Counted from the stretch's first letter, positions 33,170 through 42,346 are shown. The stretch: 64,000 nt of DNA from Nitratidesulfovibrio sp. (GCF_040373385.1 NZ_JBDXXH010000005.1:1-64000), one strand, 5' to 3'. Translations and numbers: made by a program. The notes: a model not told the origin generated them from the sequence alone.

Positions 33170-35689
33170 TTACGACAGCAGGCGCTTCATGTCTGACCGG
33201 GAGGACGTTCCGACTTTCTGGTAGGCGTTCTTGAGGTGGGTTTTCACCGTGTTCAGGCTGATGCACAGGCGCTGCGCGATTTCCCCGTAGGACAGGCCAT
33301 CCGCCATCAGGCGGGCCACCTCGTCTTCACGCGGGGAGAGCCCGAACCGGCCCCGGGCGGAGTGCCGCGTGTCCGCGACGGCGCGCCGCCCGGCTTCCAG
33401 CCGCCCTGCCAGCGAGAACACGCCTGAAGCAAACGCCGGGAGCGTGTCCGGGTACATGTCCGGTCGCATTCTTTCCAGCAGGGGGCCGATCCAGGGCCAG
33501 CATTCCGCAAACGGCAAAAGCAGGCCGTCCGGCAGGGCCAAGGCCAGGGCGGCACGCAGGGAATCTGCGGCGGCGTCGCGTTTGCCCAGCATGGACCATG
33601 CAGCGGCAACGTGCAGATGCCCGTAGGTCAGGGCCAGGGAATAATTGAGGGCAGAGGCCAGGCCCAGGGCCGCTTCGCTTTCGCCAAGCAGCAATTCCGG
33701 CTTGCCGGACAGCAGCAGATAGCGGGCGCGGCACAGTTCGGCAAAGGGGAGCACCTGGACGAAGAAGCGCCTGGCCAGCGAACCCGGCGTGGCCTCGCGC
33801 AGCCAGGGGGCCATCTCGTCCGGCTGGTGCAGCAGGCTCATCAGGAAGGAGCGGGCCATGTCCGCCGCCATCCGGTTGGCCCGTTGCGGGAATTGCCCCG
33901 CGATGCCGGCCATGTTGTCCATGGCGTCGGTAAGGGCGGCGGCGTTGCCGCGCAGCAGGGCCACCCTGCCCAGAAGAAATTCCGCCCCTATGCCGATGCT
34001 GGCCTGCTCCCGCAGGGCGGCCTGGTGCCGGGCCGTGTAGCCGGAGATTTCCGCCGTGTCGGCATCGCCCCGGTGCAACCGGCATTCCGCCTCCATGAGT
34101 TCCGGACCGCCCGCCCCGTGCCCTCCGGACAGGGCAAGGTAGTGCGGGCAGTATGTCTGCATGTCCGCCAATTCACCGTCCAGCCGACCGGCCTCGCGGT
34201 GGAACATGAAGAGCACGGACACATTGCCGAAGGTCCAGGAATCGTCCAGCCGGACCATGGACGTCTGCCTGCCCGCCAGTTGCAGCGCGTCCTGCATGCA
34301 CACGCCCATGGCCGCGATGTCGTTGTAGCAGGTGAAGGCCTCCAGCAACCGCAGTTCGCCGCGCAGGTAGTTTCGCTGGTCCGTCGCGAAAGGCTCCGTT
34401 TCCACGATGTCGGCAAGCTCCGCGAAGAGAGCCCCGAATTCCTCGGGGCAGTTGGCGGACAGCAGGTCGAGGGCCAGCGCGATGGCGGAAAGCGGATACA
34501 TGGCCTTCATGGCCCGCGTGCTGTTGGCCGCAATGTCCCTGATCGCGGGTACATAGGACACGCCGGGCATGTCCAGCAGGCCTTCGCCCTTCATTCCGGA
34601 AAGGTCGAGCGCCAGAATGCGCTCGTAGTCCCCCAATCGGTAGTAAAAGACAAAGGCGTTTTCCAGGTCGCCGGACCTGGCGCACCAGTCGCCAGCGGCA
34701 AGAAGTGCGTCGCGGCGTGTTGCTTCCGGCAGTTCGGCAAATCTCCTGCGTGTGAAATCCAGCAGCGTGCTGTGTGGATAGTACAAGCCAGAGGCGGGGT
34801 CATGCCGAAGCATGGCGTTGTGTTGCAGCGCCCCCCACTTTTTCTGGGGAAGGCGCGCCTTGCCCAGCAGAAACGCAGCCTGCTCCGCGGAAAATGCGTC
34901 AAAGGGAGAAAGGCGCAGCAGGCACTCTTGCCCCGCCTCGTCCAGATTGTCCCAGACCACATCCCGCAGCAGGTCATCCAGCCCGGTATCGTGGGCCTGG
35001 CTGTAGGCCGGGGCAAACGCCCCCCGTTCGTTCCAGCGCCGTAAATACAGCGTTGCGGCGATGATCCAGCCCTCGGCGCGGCGGTGCAGTTCGTGCGCCT
35101 GCGCCTCGTTGAGCGCAATGCCCGCCCTGGTCGCATACTCCCTGGACTCCGTTTCCGTCAGGCGCAGGTCATCGGCGTTCAGACGCAGGATGCCGGCCTT
35201 TTCATAGGGCAGGATGCGCGTTGCAACGGGCCGGGTGACGACGATGAGCCGCAGTTGCGCGGCGTCGTGCTCCAGAAAGGCTTTCCAGATCGGGGCAGGC
35301 ACATGGGGGGCAAGATGGTGAAAGTCGTCAAGCACCAGCCAGAAGGGCGTGGGGCAGGGCAGTTCACGCAGCAGCGAGGCCAGATGCCCGGCGCTGTCCT
35401 CGTCCGGCAGGCCAAAGGACAGCATGGTCTTGCCGGTATGCGCATCGACCTTCTGCATGGTCTGGCAAAAGCGTCGCCAGGCGGCCTGGGGCGATTCCTC
35501 GACGCAGACATGTCGGACCCAGGTCGCGCCTGCGGGCAGGCGTTCGCGCAGATAGTTCTGCGCGATGGTGGTCTTTCCGTATCCGGACGGAGCTTCGATG
35601 AACACGCTGCGCATGTTCAGGGCTTCGTGCAGTCTGGCCTTGAGCCGGGGGGAAAAGTACGGAATATCGGTTCGACGTGGGCGTGCCAT
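33170..35689 (-). CDS. MalT-type LuxR-family ATP-dependent transcriptional regulator
   Basis: The protein has 839 residues. The start at 35689 is chosen because coding character and domain begin there (MARPRRTDIPYFSPRLKARL); the RBS is weak and an upstream in-frame start is possible. A STAND-type NTPase has Walker A APSGYGKTT (about 33-41) and Walker B FWLVLDDFHHL (about 107). A long helical TPR-like region follows (about 300-770), and the C-terminal LuxR HTH has FGLSPREDEVARLMADGLSYGEIAQRLCIS...VKTHLKNAYQKV. MalT-like proteins activate promoters when bound to ATP and an inducer. The adjacent autotransporter gene is the obvious target, and unusually AT-rich DNA lies upstream. No ligand can be predicted. 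Confidence 0.88.
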   Translation of the reverse strand: MARPRRTDIPYFSPRLKARLHEALNMRSVFIEAPSGYGKTTIAQNYLRERLPAGATWVRHVCVEESPQAAWRRFCQTMQKVDAHTGKTMLSFGLPDEDSAGHLASLLRELPCPTPFWLVLDDFHHLAPHVPAPIWKAFLEHDAAQLRLIVVTRPVATRILPYEKAGILRLNADDLRLTETESREYATRAGIALNEAQAHELHRRAEGWIIAATLYLRRWNERGAFAPAYSQAHDTGLDDLLRDVVWDNLDEAGQECLLRLSPFDAFSAEQAAFLLGKARLPQKKWGALQHNAMLRHDPASGLYYPHSTLLDFTRRRFAELPEATRRDALLAAGDWCARSGDLENAFVFYYRLGDYERILALDLSGMKGEGLLDMPGVSYVPAIRDIAANSTRAMKAMYPLSAIALALDLLSANCPEEFGALFAELADIVETEPFATDQRNYLRGELRLLEAFTCYNDIAAMGVCMQDALQLAGRQTSMVRLDDSWTFGNVSVLFMFHREAGRLDGELADMQTYCPHYLALSGGHGAGGPELMEAECRLHRGDADTAEISGYTARHQAALREQASIGIGAEFLLGRVALLRGNAAALTDAMDNMAGIAGQFPQRANRMAADMARSFLMSLLHQPDEMAPWLREATPGSLARRFFVQVLPFAELCRARYLLLSGKPELLLGESEAALGLASALNYSLALTYGHLHVAAAWSMLGKRDAAADSLRAALALALPDGLLLPFAECWPWIGPLLERMRPDMYPDTLPAFASGVFSLAGRLEAGRRAVADTRHSARGRFGLSPREDEVARLMADGLSYGEIAQRLCISLNTVKTHLKNAYQKVGTSSRSDMKRLLS

Positions 35690-36472
35690 GAGCTTTTTGT
35701 CTGTATTTCTATGTGCAGTTGGCTGTATTTTTTGACTATAATGCGTTGCGCAGGGCTTTTCAAGTTTGCCGGGCGCTGGCGGTATAATCATGTTTTTTAA
35801 ATGGTTACCGGGAAAAGTTGCAAGGCGTGATGTGTATGCCATCAATGTCTGGCATGGCAGGTGGTGGTTAATGAATGTATTGATTGTATTTAAAATGCAT
35901 AAAAATTGAATATAAAAATTAATTAACGTTATGGTCTGTAGTATGAAGATCGTTTGTGTGTAAAATTTCAATGTGCAAACGCATATTCTGTTTTATGGTG
36001 GCCTTTATGAATTGATAGCGGTTATCGGGGGGCAGAATCCAATTTTTTGCGAGTAACGTATTTTTGAGGATATGTGCATTTTGATATATCATTGAGCAGT
36101 GTGATGAAGGTGCAGTTGGATGTAGCGCAACATTGAAAATGATTCCCTGCATCGCGTCCGCAATGAGAAATATGCTGACCCTTTGGGTGCGACGATCATG
36201 GTGGATGCCGATATGCAGGACATGGTGCATCATTTCTGATAGCGTATCCGTCATGGATTTTTTGCGGTGATGACGTCGTGAAGGCATGGTTCACGGGAAT
36301 GGGGCCAGGCATAGCCAGAGAACAGCCGCGTGTGGTGCAGGGAGGGCGCATGCGTTCGCGTTGTTTGCAGGGGGAATGCCCTGCTCTGCGGGCCCGTCTG
36401 TATCGGACATCTTGAACGCCGGGGCAAAGTGTGGTGCAATGCGCAACCCGATTTTCCTGCGGAGGTCCCCCC
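35690..36472. other. AT-rich gap upstream of the LuxR-family regulator gene
   Basis: The 783 bases between the divergent regulator and protease genes are strikingly AT-rich from about 35700 to 36250 (stretches such as TTAATTAACG and AATATAAAAATT), unlike the rest of the window. A 122-codon minus-strand frame (35919-36287) has no RBS and no recognisable family, so I do not call it. The region may be a bent or silenced promoter region or a remnant of acquired DNA. Confidence 0.55.
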
Positions 36473-37780
36473 ATGCGTTGTCGCGGCATCCTTGTCTGCC
36501 TGCTCCTGCTCTCCTGTCTGCCGCTTGTTGCCTGCATGAAGAAGGTACGGGTGGACCCCGTGCCGGAACCCGACCTGCGTCCCCTTGCGATGGACGCCAA
36601 GGCCCAGCCCATCACGATATACAGGCTTACCCTCAAGCTGCGCCGGGGCGAGGTGGTCGGAACGGTGGCCTATGACGGCCTGTGCATTCCGCGTGCCGCC
36701 ACGGCCGCGCTGGGTGAGCGCTCCGAACTGACGCGCGACGAACTGGCGGAAGTGTTCCTGGAAGAGGCCGACAGCAGCGGGTTCAAGGTAGTGGGCGACA
36801 CGCGCGCCCTGTTCGATGACCCGGACAAATCACGGGCCAACCTGTGGGTAGGCGGCAATATTTCGGAAATCCGCAAGAACATCTGCTTTCCCATGCACGA
36901 TTGGGGCAACCCCGTTCCCAGCAAGGGCGAAGCCAACATGGTGGTGGACTGGGAGGTGTTCTCGCCGGTGGACCGCCAGGTGGTGCTGCGGCGCACCACC
37001 ACCGGCTACGGCAAGCTGGACTCGGCCACGGAAGGTGGCGGTGCCGAGGTGCTGCGCATGGCCTTTGCCCATGCCGCGCGGGGGCTGCTGGCGGACGAGG
37101 AATTCCGCAAGCTGGTCACCCAGCCCGCCGGTTCCGGGTATGCCGCGCCGCAGTTGACGCAGGCGCAGGAGTCCCGGCCCATGCTGACCGACGTGCGCAT
37201 TCGGGTGGCCGGGCCGGACACGCCCCGCGTGCCGCTGGACAGCGTGCGCCATTCCGCCGTGCTGGTGCAGATGGGGGGCGGTCACGGCTCGGGCTTCGTC
37301 ATTACCGACGATGGCTACATGCTGACCAACTACCATGTGGTGGAAGAGTCGGAACGGGTGCGGGTGCGCTTCCAGAACGGGGTGTCGGTGGTGACCCGCG
37401 TGGTGGCGCGCGACAAGCGCCGCGACGTGGCCCTGCTGAAGGCCGACATGGAGGGGTTGCGACCTCTGTACATACAGACGGCGGACGTGCCCACCGGGGA
37501 CGAGGTGTCTCCCGTGGGCGCTCCGGCGGACGAAGGGCTGCAAGGCACCATATCCCGTGGCATTGCCAGCGGCTATCGAATGGACAGGAATGGGCGGATG
37601 CTGCAAAGCGATGCGGCGACCTACGGCGGCAACAGCGGTGGCCCGATGGTGGACCGCAACGGCCATGTGGTGGCGATTACCGTAAGCGGCATAGAGGTTG
37701 ACCACGCGCCGATCGGCGTGAATTTCTTCATCCCCATCACCGACGCCCTGAAGGCGCTGGGCATTCCCGCCACGCCCTGA
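36473..37780 (+). CDS. Trypsin-like serine protease lipoprotein
   Basis: The protein has 435 residues. GGAGG precedes the ATG at 36473. The signal peptide ends in a lipobox LPLVAC, so Cys 21 is lipidated. Residues 45-215 form a domain I cannot name (QPITIYRLTLKLRRGEVVG, DWEVFSPVDRQVVLRRTTTG). The protease domain (about 255-430) has the complete catalytic triad: His 288 in TNYHVV, Asp 318 in RDVALLKAD and Ser 388 in YGGNSGGPMV, as in DegP/HtrA enzymes but without a PDZ domain. It should act in the periplasm from a membrane anchor. The hairpin at 37864-37900 follows. It is a single-gene unit. Confidence 0.9.
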   Translation: MRCRGILVCLLLLSCLPLVACMKKVRVDPVPEPDLRPLAMDAKAQPITIYRLTLKLRRGEVVGTVAYDGLCIPRAATAALGERSELTRDELAEVFLEEADSSGFKVVGDTRALFDDPDKSRANLWVGGNISEIRKNICFPMHDWGNPVPSKGEANMVVDWEVFSPVDRQVVLRRTTTGYGKLDSATEGGGAEVLRMAFAHAARGLLADEEFRKLVTQPAGSGYAAPQLTQAQESRPMLTDVRIRVAGPDTPRVPLDSVRHSAVLVQMGGGHGSGFVITDDGYMLTNYHVVEESERVRVRFQNGVSVVTRVVARDKRRDVALLKADMEGLRPLYIQTADVPTGDEVSPVGAPADEGLQGTISRGIASGYRMDRNGRMLQSDAATYGGNSGGPMVDRNGHVVAITVSGIEVDHAPIGVNFFIPITDALKALGIPATP

Positions 37781-38276
37781 ACCGGGCCCGAGTTGGCGGA
37801 AGCAGGCGATTCCCGCCGCACGGGCAGGACGAACCAACAGCGCATCACCATGGAATATTCGGACAAGGGCCGGGCAGCGCACAACCGCTCCCGGCCCTTG
37901 CGCGTGTCTGAGGGTGGGTGGGGAGCAGGCAGTGGCGGGTCAGCCACGGGGATGGAGCGGCCACGCGGGCGGAGTGGTCACGCAGGCGGAGCGACAAGGA
38001 CAGGGAACAGCCAGACGTGCTGCGAGAGGGAACAGCAAGACATGCCGTGAATGGGGCATGGCGCGGGTGCGTGACTGGCAGCATTCCGCCATTGCGGATG
38101 TGCGCCGCACCGGCGACATGCCCGCCAACAGCCGGAACCCCCTGCGGAAAAGTCGTGCCGGATGTGACCGCGCTCACGGAAGGCGTTCAGGGTGGTGCCT
38201 ATATGGAAATCGGACGGGCGGCACGTGACCGCGCCGTTCACACCACACCGAATCCGCATCCGCAAGGAGACACGTC
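37781..38276 (+). terminator. Gap after the protease gene, with a hairpin at 37864-37900
   Basis: CAAGGGCCGGG (37864-37874) and CCCGGCCCTTG (37890-37900) form an 11-base stem about 85 bases after the protease stop, likely its terminator. The rest of the 496-base gap has no supported gene. Short GCGGAGTGGTCACGCAGGCGGAG repetitions near 37975 were noted. Confidence 0.5.
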
Positions 38277-38708
38277 ATGGCCCCCGTCACCACCGCGCAC
38301 TTCATCCGCGACCTCAAGGACGAACACCAGCGCCTGCTGGATACCCTGGAAGACGCCCGCCGCCTGGGCCTGGGCACGGCGGAAGGCCGCCGCTGCCTGT
38401 TCGCCTGCAAGGAGCTGCTGTCGCGCCACCTGCGCAAGGAAGACACCATGCTCTACCCCGCGCTGCGCCAGGCCATCGGCAAGGGCGACCTTGCCAACGT
38501 GGCCGACGCCTTCGCCACCGAAATGCAGTCCATCTCCGGCAGCCTGCTGGAATTCTTTGCCCGGTACGACGCCAGTGAAGGCGCGGTCGATGCGGGCGGG
38601 CTGGATTTCGCGCGCGAGCTTGGCCGCATCATCATCGCCCTCAAGATGCGCATCCAGCGCGAGGAAACCCGCCTCTACCCCGCCTACGAGAAGGCCCGCG
38701 CGGTCTAG
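38277..38708 (+). CDS. Hemerythrin HHE-domain protein
   Basis: The protein has 143 residues. AAGGAG lies before the ATG. The four-helix bundle shows the first iron-binding His in DLKDEHQRLLDTL (17), His and Glu/Asp in LLSRHLRKEDTMLYPAL, and a fourth-helix segment RIQREETRLYPAY. In most HHE domains this last segment reads H-x-x-x-E-E; here Arg/Gln stand where the His is expected. Iron binding is therefore probably altered or incomplete. Proposed roles for the family are O2 or NO handling or redox sensing. Confidence 0.8.
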   Translation: MAPVTTAHFIRDLKDEHQRLLDTLEDARRLGLGTAEGRRCLFACKELLSRHLRKEDTMLYPALRQAIGKGDLANVADAFATEMQSISGSLLEFFARYDASEGAVDAGGLDFARELGRIIIALKMRIQREETRLYPAYEKARAV

Positions 38709-38864
38709 CCCCTGTACGGGGCACCCGCCGGGGCGGCATGGCCGGAGCGCCGGACCATCGTTGCGGTGGGGGGTACGACGGGGTATGGGGATGGCTTGCG
38801 CCAGACCGGCGCTCCGGGCGGGTGGCGCATGCAGCGCCATGCCATGGTCCGGGAAAGGATGCCC

Positions 38865-39584
38865 ATGCCCCGCGATACAGGTTCTGCCGTGCCATGCCTT
38901 GATTCCGCCACCTTCGGCCCCGCTGCACGTCGCGGCGGAGAGCTCGCAACCTCGCCCGCCGCGCAGTCGGCCATGGCGCCGGAAGAAGCCGCCAGTCTGC
39001 TCGGGTTTCTGCGCCGCGCGGAACGGCTGAAGGACACCACCCGCAGCGCCTGGACCACCGGCGGGCGGCACGAAAGCACGGCCGAGCACTCCTGGCGTTT
39101 GTGCCTGCTGGCCATGCTGGTACGGCCGGAATACCCGCACCTGGATTTCGAGCGGGTGTTGCGCATGTGCGTGGTGCATGACCTTGGCGAGGCCCTGAAC
39201 GGAGACATCTCTGCCGTGGATCAGGCCCCCGGCCACGCCAAGGCCGATGCCGAACGGCGCGACCTGCTGACCCTGCTCGGCGACCTGACCGGTCCGGCCC
39301 GCGACGACATCGTGGCCTTGTGGGACGAATACGATGCGGCGGCCACGCCAGAGGCGCGGCTGGTGAAGGGGCTGGACAAGCTGGAAACGCTGGCGCAGCA
39401 CACCCAGGGCGCGAATCCGGAGGGGTTCGATTACCGCTTCAACCTTGGCTACGGACGTGCCCAGACCGATGCGGACCCGTTGCTGGCCGCGCTGCGCGCC
39501 CTGGTGGACGTGGATACCGCCCGCCGGGCACATGAGCGGCAAGGCGGCGCGGGCGGCACCGCCCCGTCGGGGTGCGGTGCGTAG
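38865..39584 (+). CDS. HD-domain phosphohydrolase (YfbR/HDDC2 type)
   Basis: The protein has 239 residues. The start at 38865 has AAGGA at the right distance; an ATG six bases earlier overlaps it. The first 45 residues are low complexity. The HD domain shows the metal ligands in STAEHSWRLCLLAML, VVHDLGEALNGDI and LVKGLDKLETLAQHTQG, which is the YfbR/HDDC2 pattern. Relatives hydrolyse deoxynucleoside 5'-monophosphates. It follows the hemerythrin gene by 156 bases and may share its transcript. Confidence 0.85.
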   Translation: MPRDTGSAVPCLDSATFGPAARRGGELATSPAAQSAMAPEEAASLLGFLRRAERLKDTTRSAWTTGGRHESTAEHSWRLCLLAMLVRPEYPHLDFERVLRMCVVHDLGEALNGDISAVDQAPGHAKADAERRDLLTLLGDLTGPARDDIVALWDEYDAAATPEARLVKGLDKLETLAQHTQGANPEGFDYRFNLGYGRAQTDADPLLAALRALVDVDTARRAHERQGGAGGTAPSGCGA

Positions 39585-39676
39585 CGGCCCCGCGCGCGTG
39601 GCGTTGTTGCCACCACCTTTTCCTTCCGCCTTCCGCGCCCCACTCCTTCGCTTTTCGCGCCCCACTCCTCCGTCTT

Positions 39677-39731
39677 TCGCGTCCGTGTCGCGTCCGTGTC
39701 GCGTCCGTGTCGCCTCCGTGCCGCCTCCGTG
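39677..39731. repeat. 11-base tandem repeat
   Basis: Five copies of TCGCGTCCGTG, the last two with base changes, lie in the gap between the convergent HD-hydrolase and small membrane-protein genes. Degenerate copies continue to about 39775. Confidence 0.85.
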
Positions 39732-39773
39732 CCGCGCGCCCGCGTCGTGCCCCTGTCGTGCCCGCGTCGTGCG

Positions 39774-40178
39774 TCACGCCCTGCCGCGCACCCATCCCCA
39801 GGCCAGGCGCGGCCCCAGCGCCAACGCCACGGGCACCAGCACCCAGACCCGCCCTGCCGTGATATCGTAGTCCGCCAGCAGCCGTTGCCACGGGTGCCCA
39901 GCCACGTAGTGCCCGAACAGCAATTCGAAGGCCACGGTCAGCCCCGCCCAGAACAGGCCGGTGGTCCACATGCCCCGCGTACCCTGCGCGGCCCCCTGGC
40001 GCCGTGCGTAGTGCAGGGCGGCCAGCCCCACCGCCGCGCAGAGCAGCAGCGTGCTGACCACGTGGGCGGTGCCGGGGCCCAGGCGCGGGGCAAGCCACGC
40101 CTCGCGCAGCGCGCCATTGGCAATGGCGGCGGCGCACAGCGCGCACCAGTAGGCCGTGGCGATGCGGGACTGGAACAT
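39774..40178 (-). CDS. Small four-helix membrane protein of unknown function
   Basis: The protein has 134 residues. GGAGG lies before the ATG. Four hydrophobic segments are visible (about 6-24, 38-58, 69-90 and 108-127). Charged residues are few and lie between segments, for example REAWLAPRLG and ALHYARRQG. I do not recognise the family. It is monocistronic. Confidence 0.7.
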   Translation of the reverse strand: MFQSRIATAYWCALCAAAIANGALREAWLAPRLGPGTAHVVSTLLLCAAVGLAALHYARRQGAAQGTRGMWTTGLFWAGLTVAFELLFGHYVAGHPWQRLLADYDITAGRVWVLVPVALALGPRLAWGWVRGRA

Positions 40179-40564
40179 GCAACCTCCGTGATCGTGCGGA
40201 ACATGCGGTTCTCTGGCCGTGCACCGGGGGCGGCAGCCGCCCCGGTAGCCAGATGGGCATGCCCCAACGCGCGGACGCGGGCAAGGGCCGCGCGGAGCCT
40301 GCCCGGCAGTGCGCCAGTACGCCCGTCAGTATGCCTGCTACCGCGCCCGGTCCCGATGGTGGCGGCGGAAATGCCGCGCCACGGGGTATTGTCGCGCCGA
40401 TACAGATGATTAGGTGAAGCCCGTATTTTGTGGGTAGGGTAGCGGTGGGGAATTGCGGGTGTGCTGTAAATATGCCGAAATGATTCAGCAAAACGCAGGT
40501 GTGCCGCCTCGTGTGCTTGGGGCGGCACATTGACACATTCCGCATGGTGGGTCACTCATACTAC
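40179..40564. other. Gap upstream of the c-di-GMP riboswitch
   Basis: These 386 bases have no gene. TTGACA at 40530-40535 with CATACT about 21 bases later (40557-40562) is the nearest promoter-like pair to the riboswitch, but the spacing is too long to be confident. Confidence 0.4.
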
Positions 40565-40568
40565 ATGA

Positions 40569-40655
40569 GCGAAAGCCAAACCCGCTGTGAAGCGGGGACG
40601 GAAAGCCACGGATCTCGCACAGAGACAGCCGGGTTGCCTGCATCGGAAAGCAGAG
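40569..40655 (+). ncRNA. c-di-GMP-I (GEMM) riboswitch
   Basis: The sequence has the hallmarks of the class in order. AAGCCAAACC comes first, then a hairpin CCCGCT-GTGA-AGCGGG with a GNRA tetraloop, then GGGACGGAAAGCCACGG with the conserved GAC...AAAGCCACGG core. A second hairpin arm ATCT...AGA follows, with AGCCGGGTTGCC, the tetraloop receptor side. It ends about 40 bases before the start of the receiver-like gene at 40694, whose RBS GGGGGGGA lies just after it. It should therefore switch that gene by c-di-GMP. The core has GGAAAGCC where GCAAAGCC is usual. Confidence 0.88.
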
Positions 40656-40693
40656 CGTCTGCGCGGCCCGTGGCACGATCCCTTGGGGGGGAT

Positions 40694-41083
40694 ATGCTGA
40701 CGGGCATTTTTGTTCTTGTGGTGGACAGCAATCCCATGTCCGCGTTCATGTGCGAGTGGGAACTGCGCAAGCGCGGCGCGGACGCCTTCGTGGTGCGCAG
40801 GGTGCAGGACGCCCTGCCCGCGCTGGATACGCACCGCTTCGATTTCGCGCTGGTCGACGTGGGCACCATGCAGGACGATGCAGACCGCGCCACCCTGCAT
40901 GAAAGCCTTGTCAGAAACGGTGTGCCTTCCCTGCTGATGACACGCCGCAGCCAGACCTGCCCCGACCACCACGCCTCTGCCTGCGCCTTGCAGGACAGCC
41001 TGCGCCTTGCGGCGGAATCGGTAAGTTGCATTGCCTACTGCGTGCTCAGCATGGGCAAGCAGGTGTCCGCCCGCTTCAGCTGA
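40694..41083 (+). CDS. Degenerate receiver-domain protein under riboswitch control
   Basis: The protein has 129 residues from the ATG at 40694, which has GGGGGGGA in front; a longer frame would run through the riboswitch and is rejected. The fold begins with FVLVVDSNPMSAFMCEWEL, where the acidic pair of beta1 is reduced to a single Asp. The phosphoacceptor strand is FDFALVDVGTMQD with Asp present. The conserved Lys of beta5 was not found, and the second half is short (LRLAAESVSCIAYCVL). It may bind partners without normal phosphotransfer. The gene lies next to the convergent HD-GYP gene, which would degrade c-di-GMP. Confidence 0.7.
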   Translation: MLTGIFVLVVDSNPMSAFMCEWELRKRGADAFVVRRVQDALPALDTHRFDFALVDVGTMQDDADRATLHESLVRNGVPSLLMTRRSQTCPDHHASACALQDSLRLAAESVSCIAYCVLSMGKQVSARFS

Positions 41084-41248
41084 CCTGCCCCGGCACGGCT
41101 GCACACCCGGTCCGCCCGACTCATCTGGCACGTCCGGCCAGCATGTCCGGCCAGCCCATCCTGTCGGCCCGCCCCATTCGCCTGCCCCGTTTGCCGCATC
41201 CTGCGGGCCTTGGCGCGGTGGCCGGGCATGACGTTCCGCCAGCTTGCG

Positions 41249-42346
41249 TCAGCTTTCGTCGCCGGAAGCGGCAGGCGGCGCGGCGCCGACACCGGGCTTG
41301 ACCCCCTCCGCGCCACTGTGTGCCTTTCGTCCCTTGCGCCCCTTGGCGACGCCAAAACCGCATTCCGCCGCAGTCCGGTCCACCATGATGTGCCCTTGCC
41401 GGTACAGCGCCACGAACTGGATGACCAGTTCCGGGTCGAACTGGCTGCCCGCGTAGTTGATGAGGTGGCGTACCGCCGCGTTGGGGTCCAGCGCCTGCTG
41501 CCCGCCCCGGCAGGACGTGAGCCTGTCGAACACGTTGCAGATGGTCACCACGCGCGCGAGCAGAGGAATGTCCGCGCCCTTCAGGCGGCAGGGGCAGCCG
41601 CGCCCGTCGTAGCGTTCGTGGTGGTGGTAGGCGGCAAGGGCGATGCGCCGCAGGCTGGGGTGGATGGCCCGCAGTATCTGGTGCCCGGCATGGGTGTGGC
41701 GTTTGATGCTTTGGTGCGAGATGGCGCGGCGGTCGGGGGACAGGGTGATCTTGCCGATGTCGTGCAGCAGGCCCGCGTAGTAGGCTTCCGTGCGGGTGCA
41801 GCCAGGATCGGTCAGGGCGCAGGCCAGGGTGCGGGTGTTCAGGGCCACGCGGTCGAGGTGCCCTTCGTTGCCGCTGCCGCGCTCGCTCTCTATGTACGAC
41901 AGGATGCCGATGGTCTGCTTGATGATGCCCGTCAGTTCGTCGTGCTTTTGCCGCGATTCGCGCAGCAGGTCGCGCCGGATGCGCAGCAGCCCCCGCACCA
42001 CGGCCACCATGGCCAGATACGCCACCAGGCGCAGGGCCGCGTTGACGGGCATGCCCACCGGCTCCAGCAGGCGCAGGTCGACCCATGCCAGCAGGGCCAT
42101 GGCGCTAACGCAGGCCAGGCGCAGGTACACGTTGCGGATCAGTGCGGCCAGCAGGGCGGGCAGGGCGTAGCTGACCGTGAATTTCTCGCCCACGGCGCTG
42201 CCGGTAAAGAACAGGTCCAGCCCTACCACCACGGCGGTGGCCATGACCACCAGTTCGAATGCCAGCACGTCGTTGTCGATGGCCGCCAGCGCATCGAAGC
42301 GCCGGCGGCACCACGCAAGAATACCGCGAAACGGCAGGATGGCCAT
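41249..42346 (-). CDS. Membrane HD-GYP-domain protein (c-di-GMP phosphodiesterase)
   Basis: The protein has 365 residues. GGGGGGA precedes the ATG. Three or four membrane segments lie in the first 120 residues (AFELVVMATAVVVGLDLFF; YALPALLAALIRNVYLRLA; LVAYLAMVAVVRGLL). A short helix links to the HD-GYP domain (about 135-325). Its metal ligands are present: LLHDIGKI, HTHAGHQIL, AYHHHERYDG and ICNVFDRLT. The GYP motif itself is GCP (RGCPCRL) instead of GYP, so activity or specificity may be changed. The C-terminal tail is Lys/Ala-rich. The receiver gene it converges with has a c-di-GMP riboswitch. Confidence 0.88.
   Translation of the reverse strand: MAILPFRGILAWCRRRFDALAAIDNDVLAFELVVMATAVVVGLDLFFTGSAVGEKFTVSYALPALLAALIRNVYLRLACVSAMALLAWVDLRLLEPVGMPVNAALRLVAYLAMVAVVRGLLRIRRDLLRESRQKHDELTGIIKQTIGILSYIESERGSGNEGHLDRVALNTRTLACALTDPGCTRTEAYYAGLLHDIGKITLSPDRRAISHQSIKRHTHAGHQILRAIHPSLRRIALAAYHHHERYDGRGCPCRLKGADIPLLARVVTICNVFDRLTSCRGGQQALDPNAAVRHLINYAGSQFDPELVIQFVALYRQGHIMVDRTAAECGFGVAKGRKGRKAHSGAEGVKPGVGAAPPAASGDES

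Noticed and set aside
35919..36287. 122-codon minus-strand frame in the AT-rich gap
   Set aside because: No RBS, no recognisable family, and AT-rich non-coding character. It could be a remnant but is not supportable as a gene.
40565..40693. N-terminal extension of the receiver-like protein (start at 40565)
   Set aside because: This segment is the c-di-GMP riboswitch; the ATG at 40694 has a good RBS.
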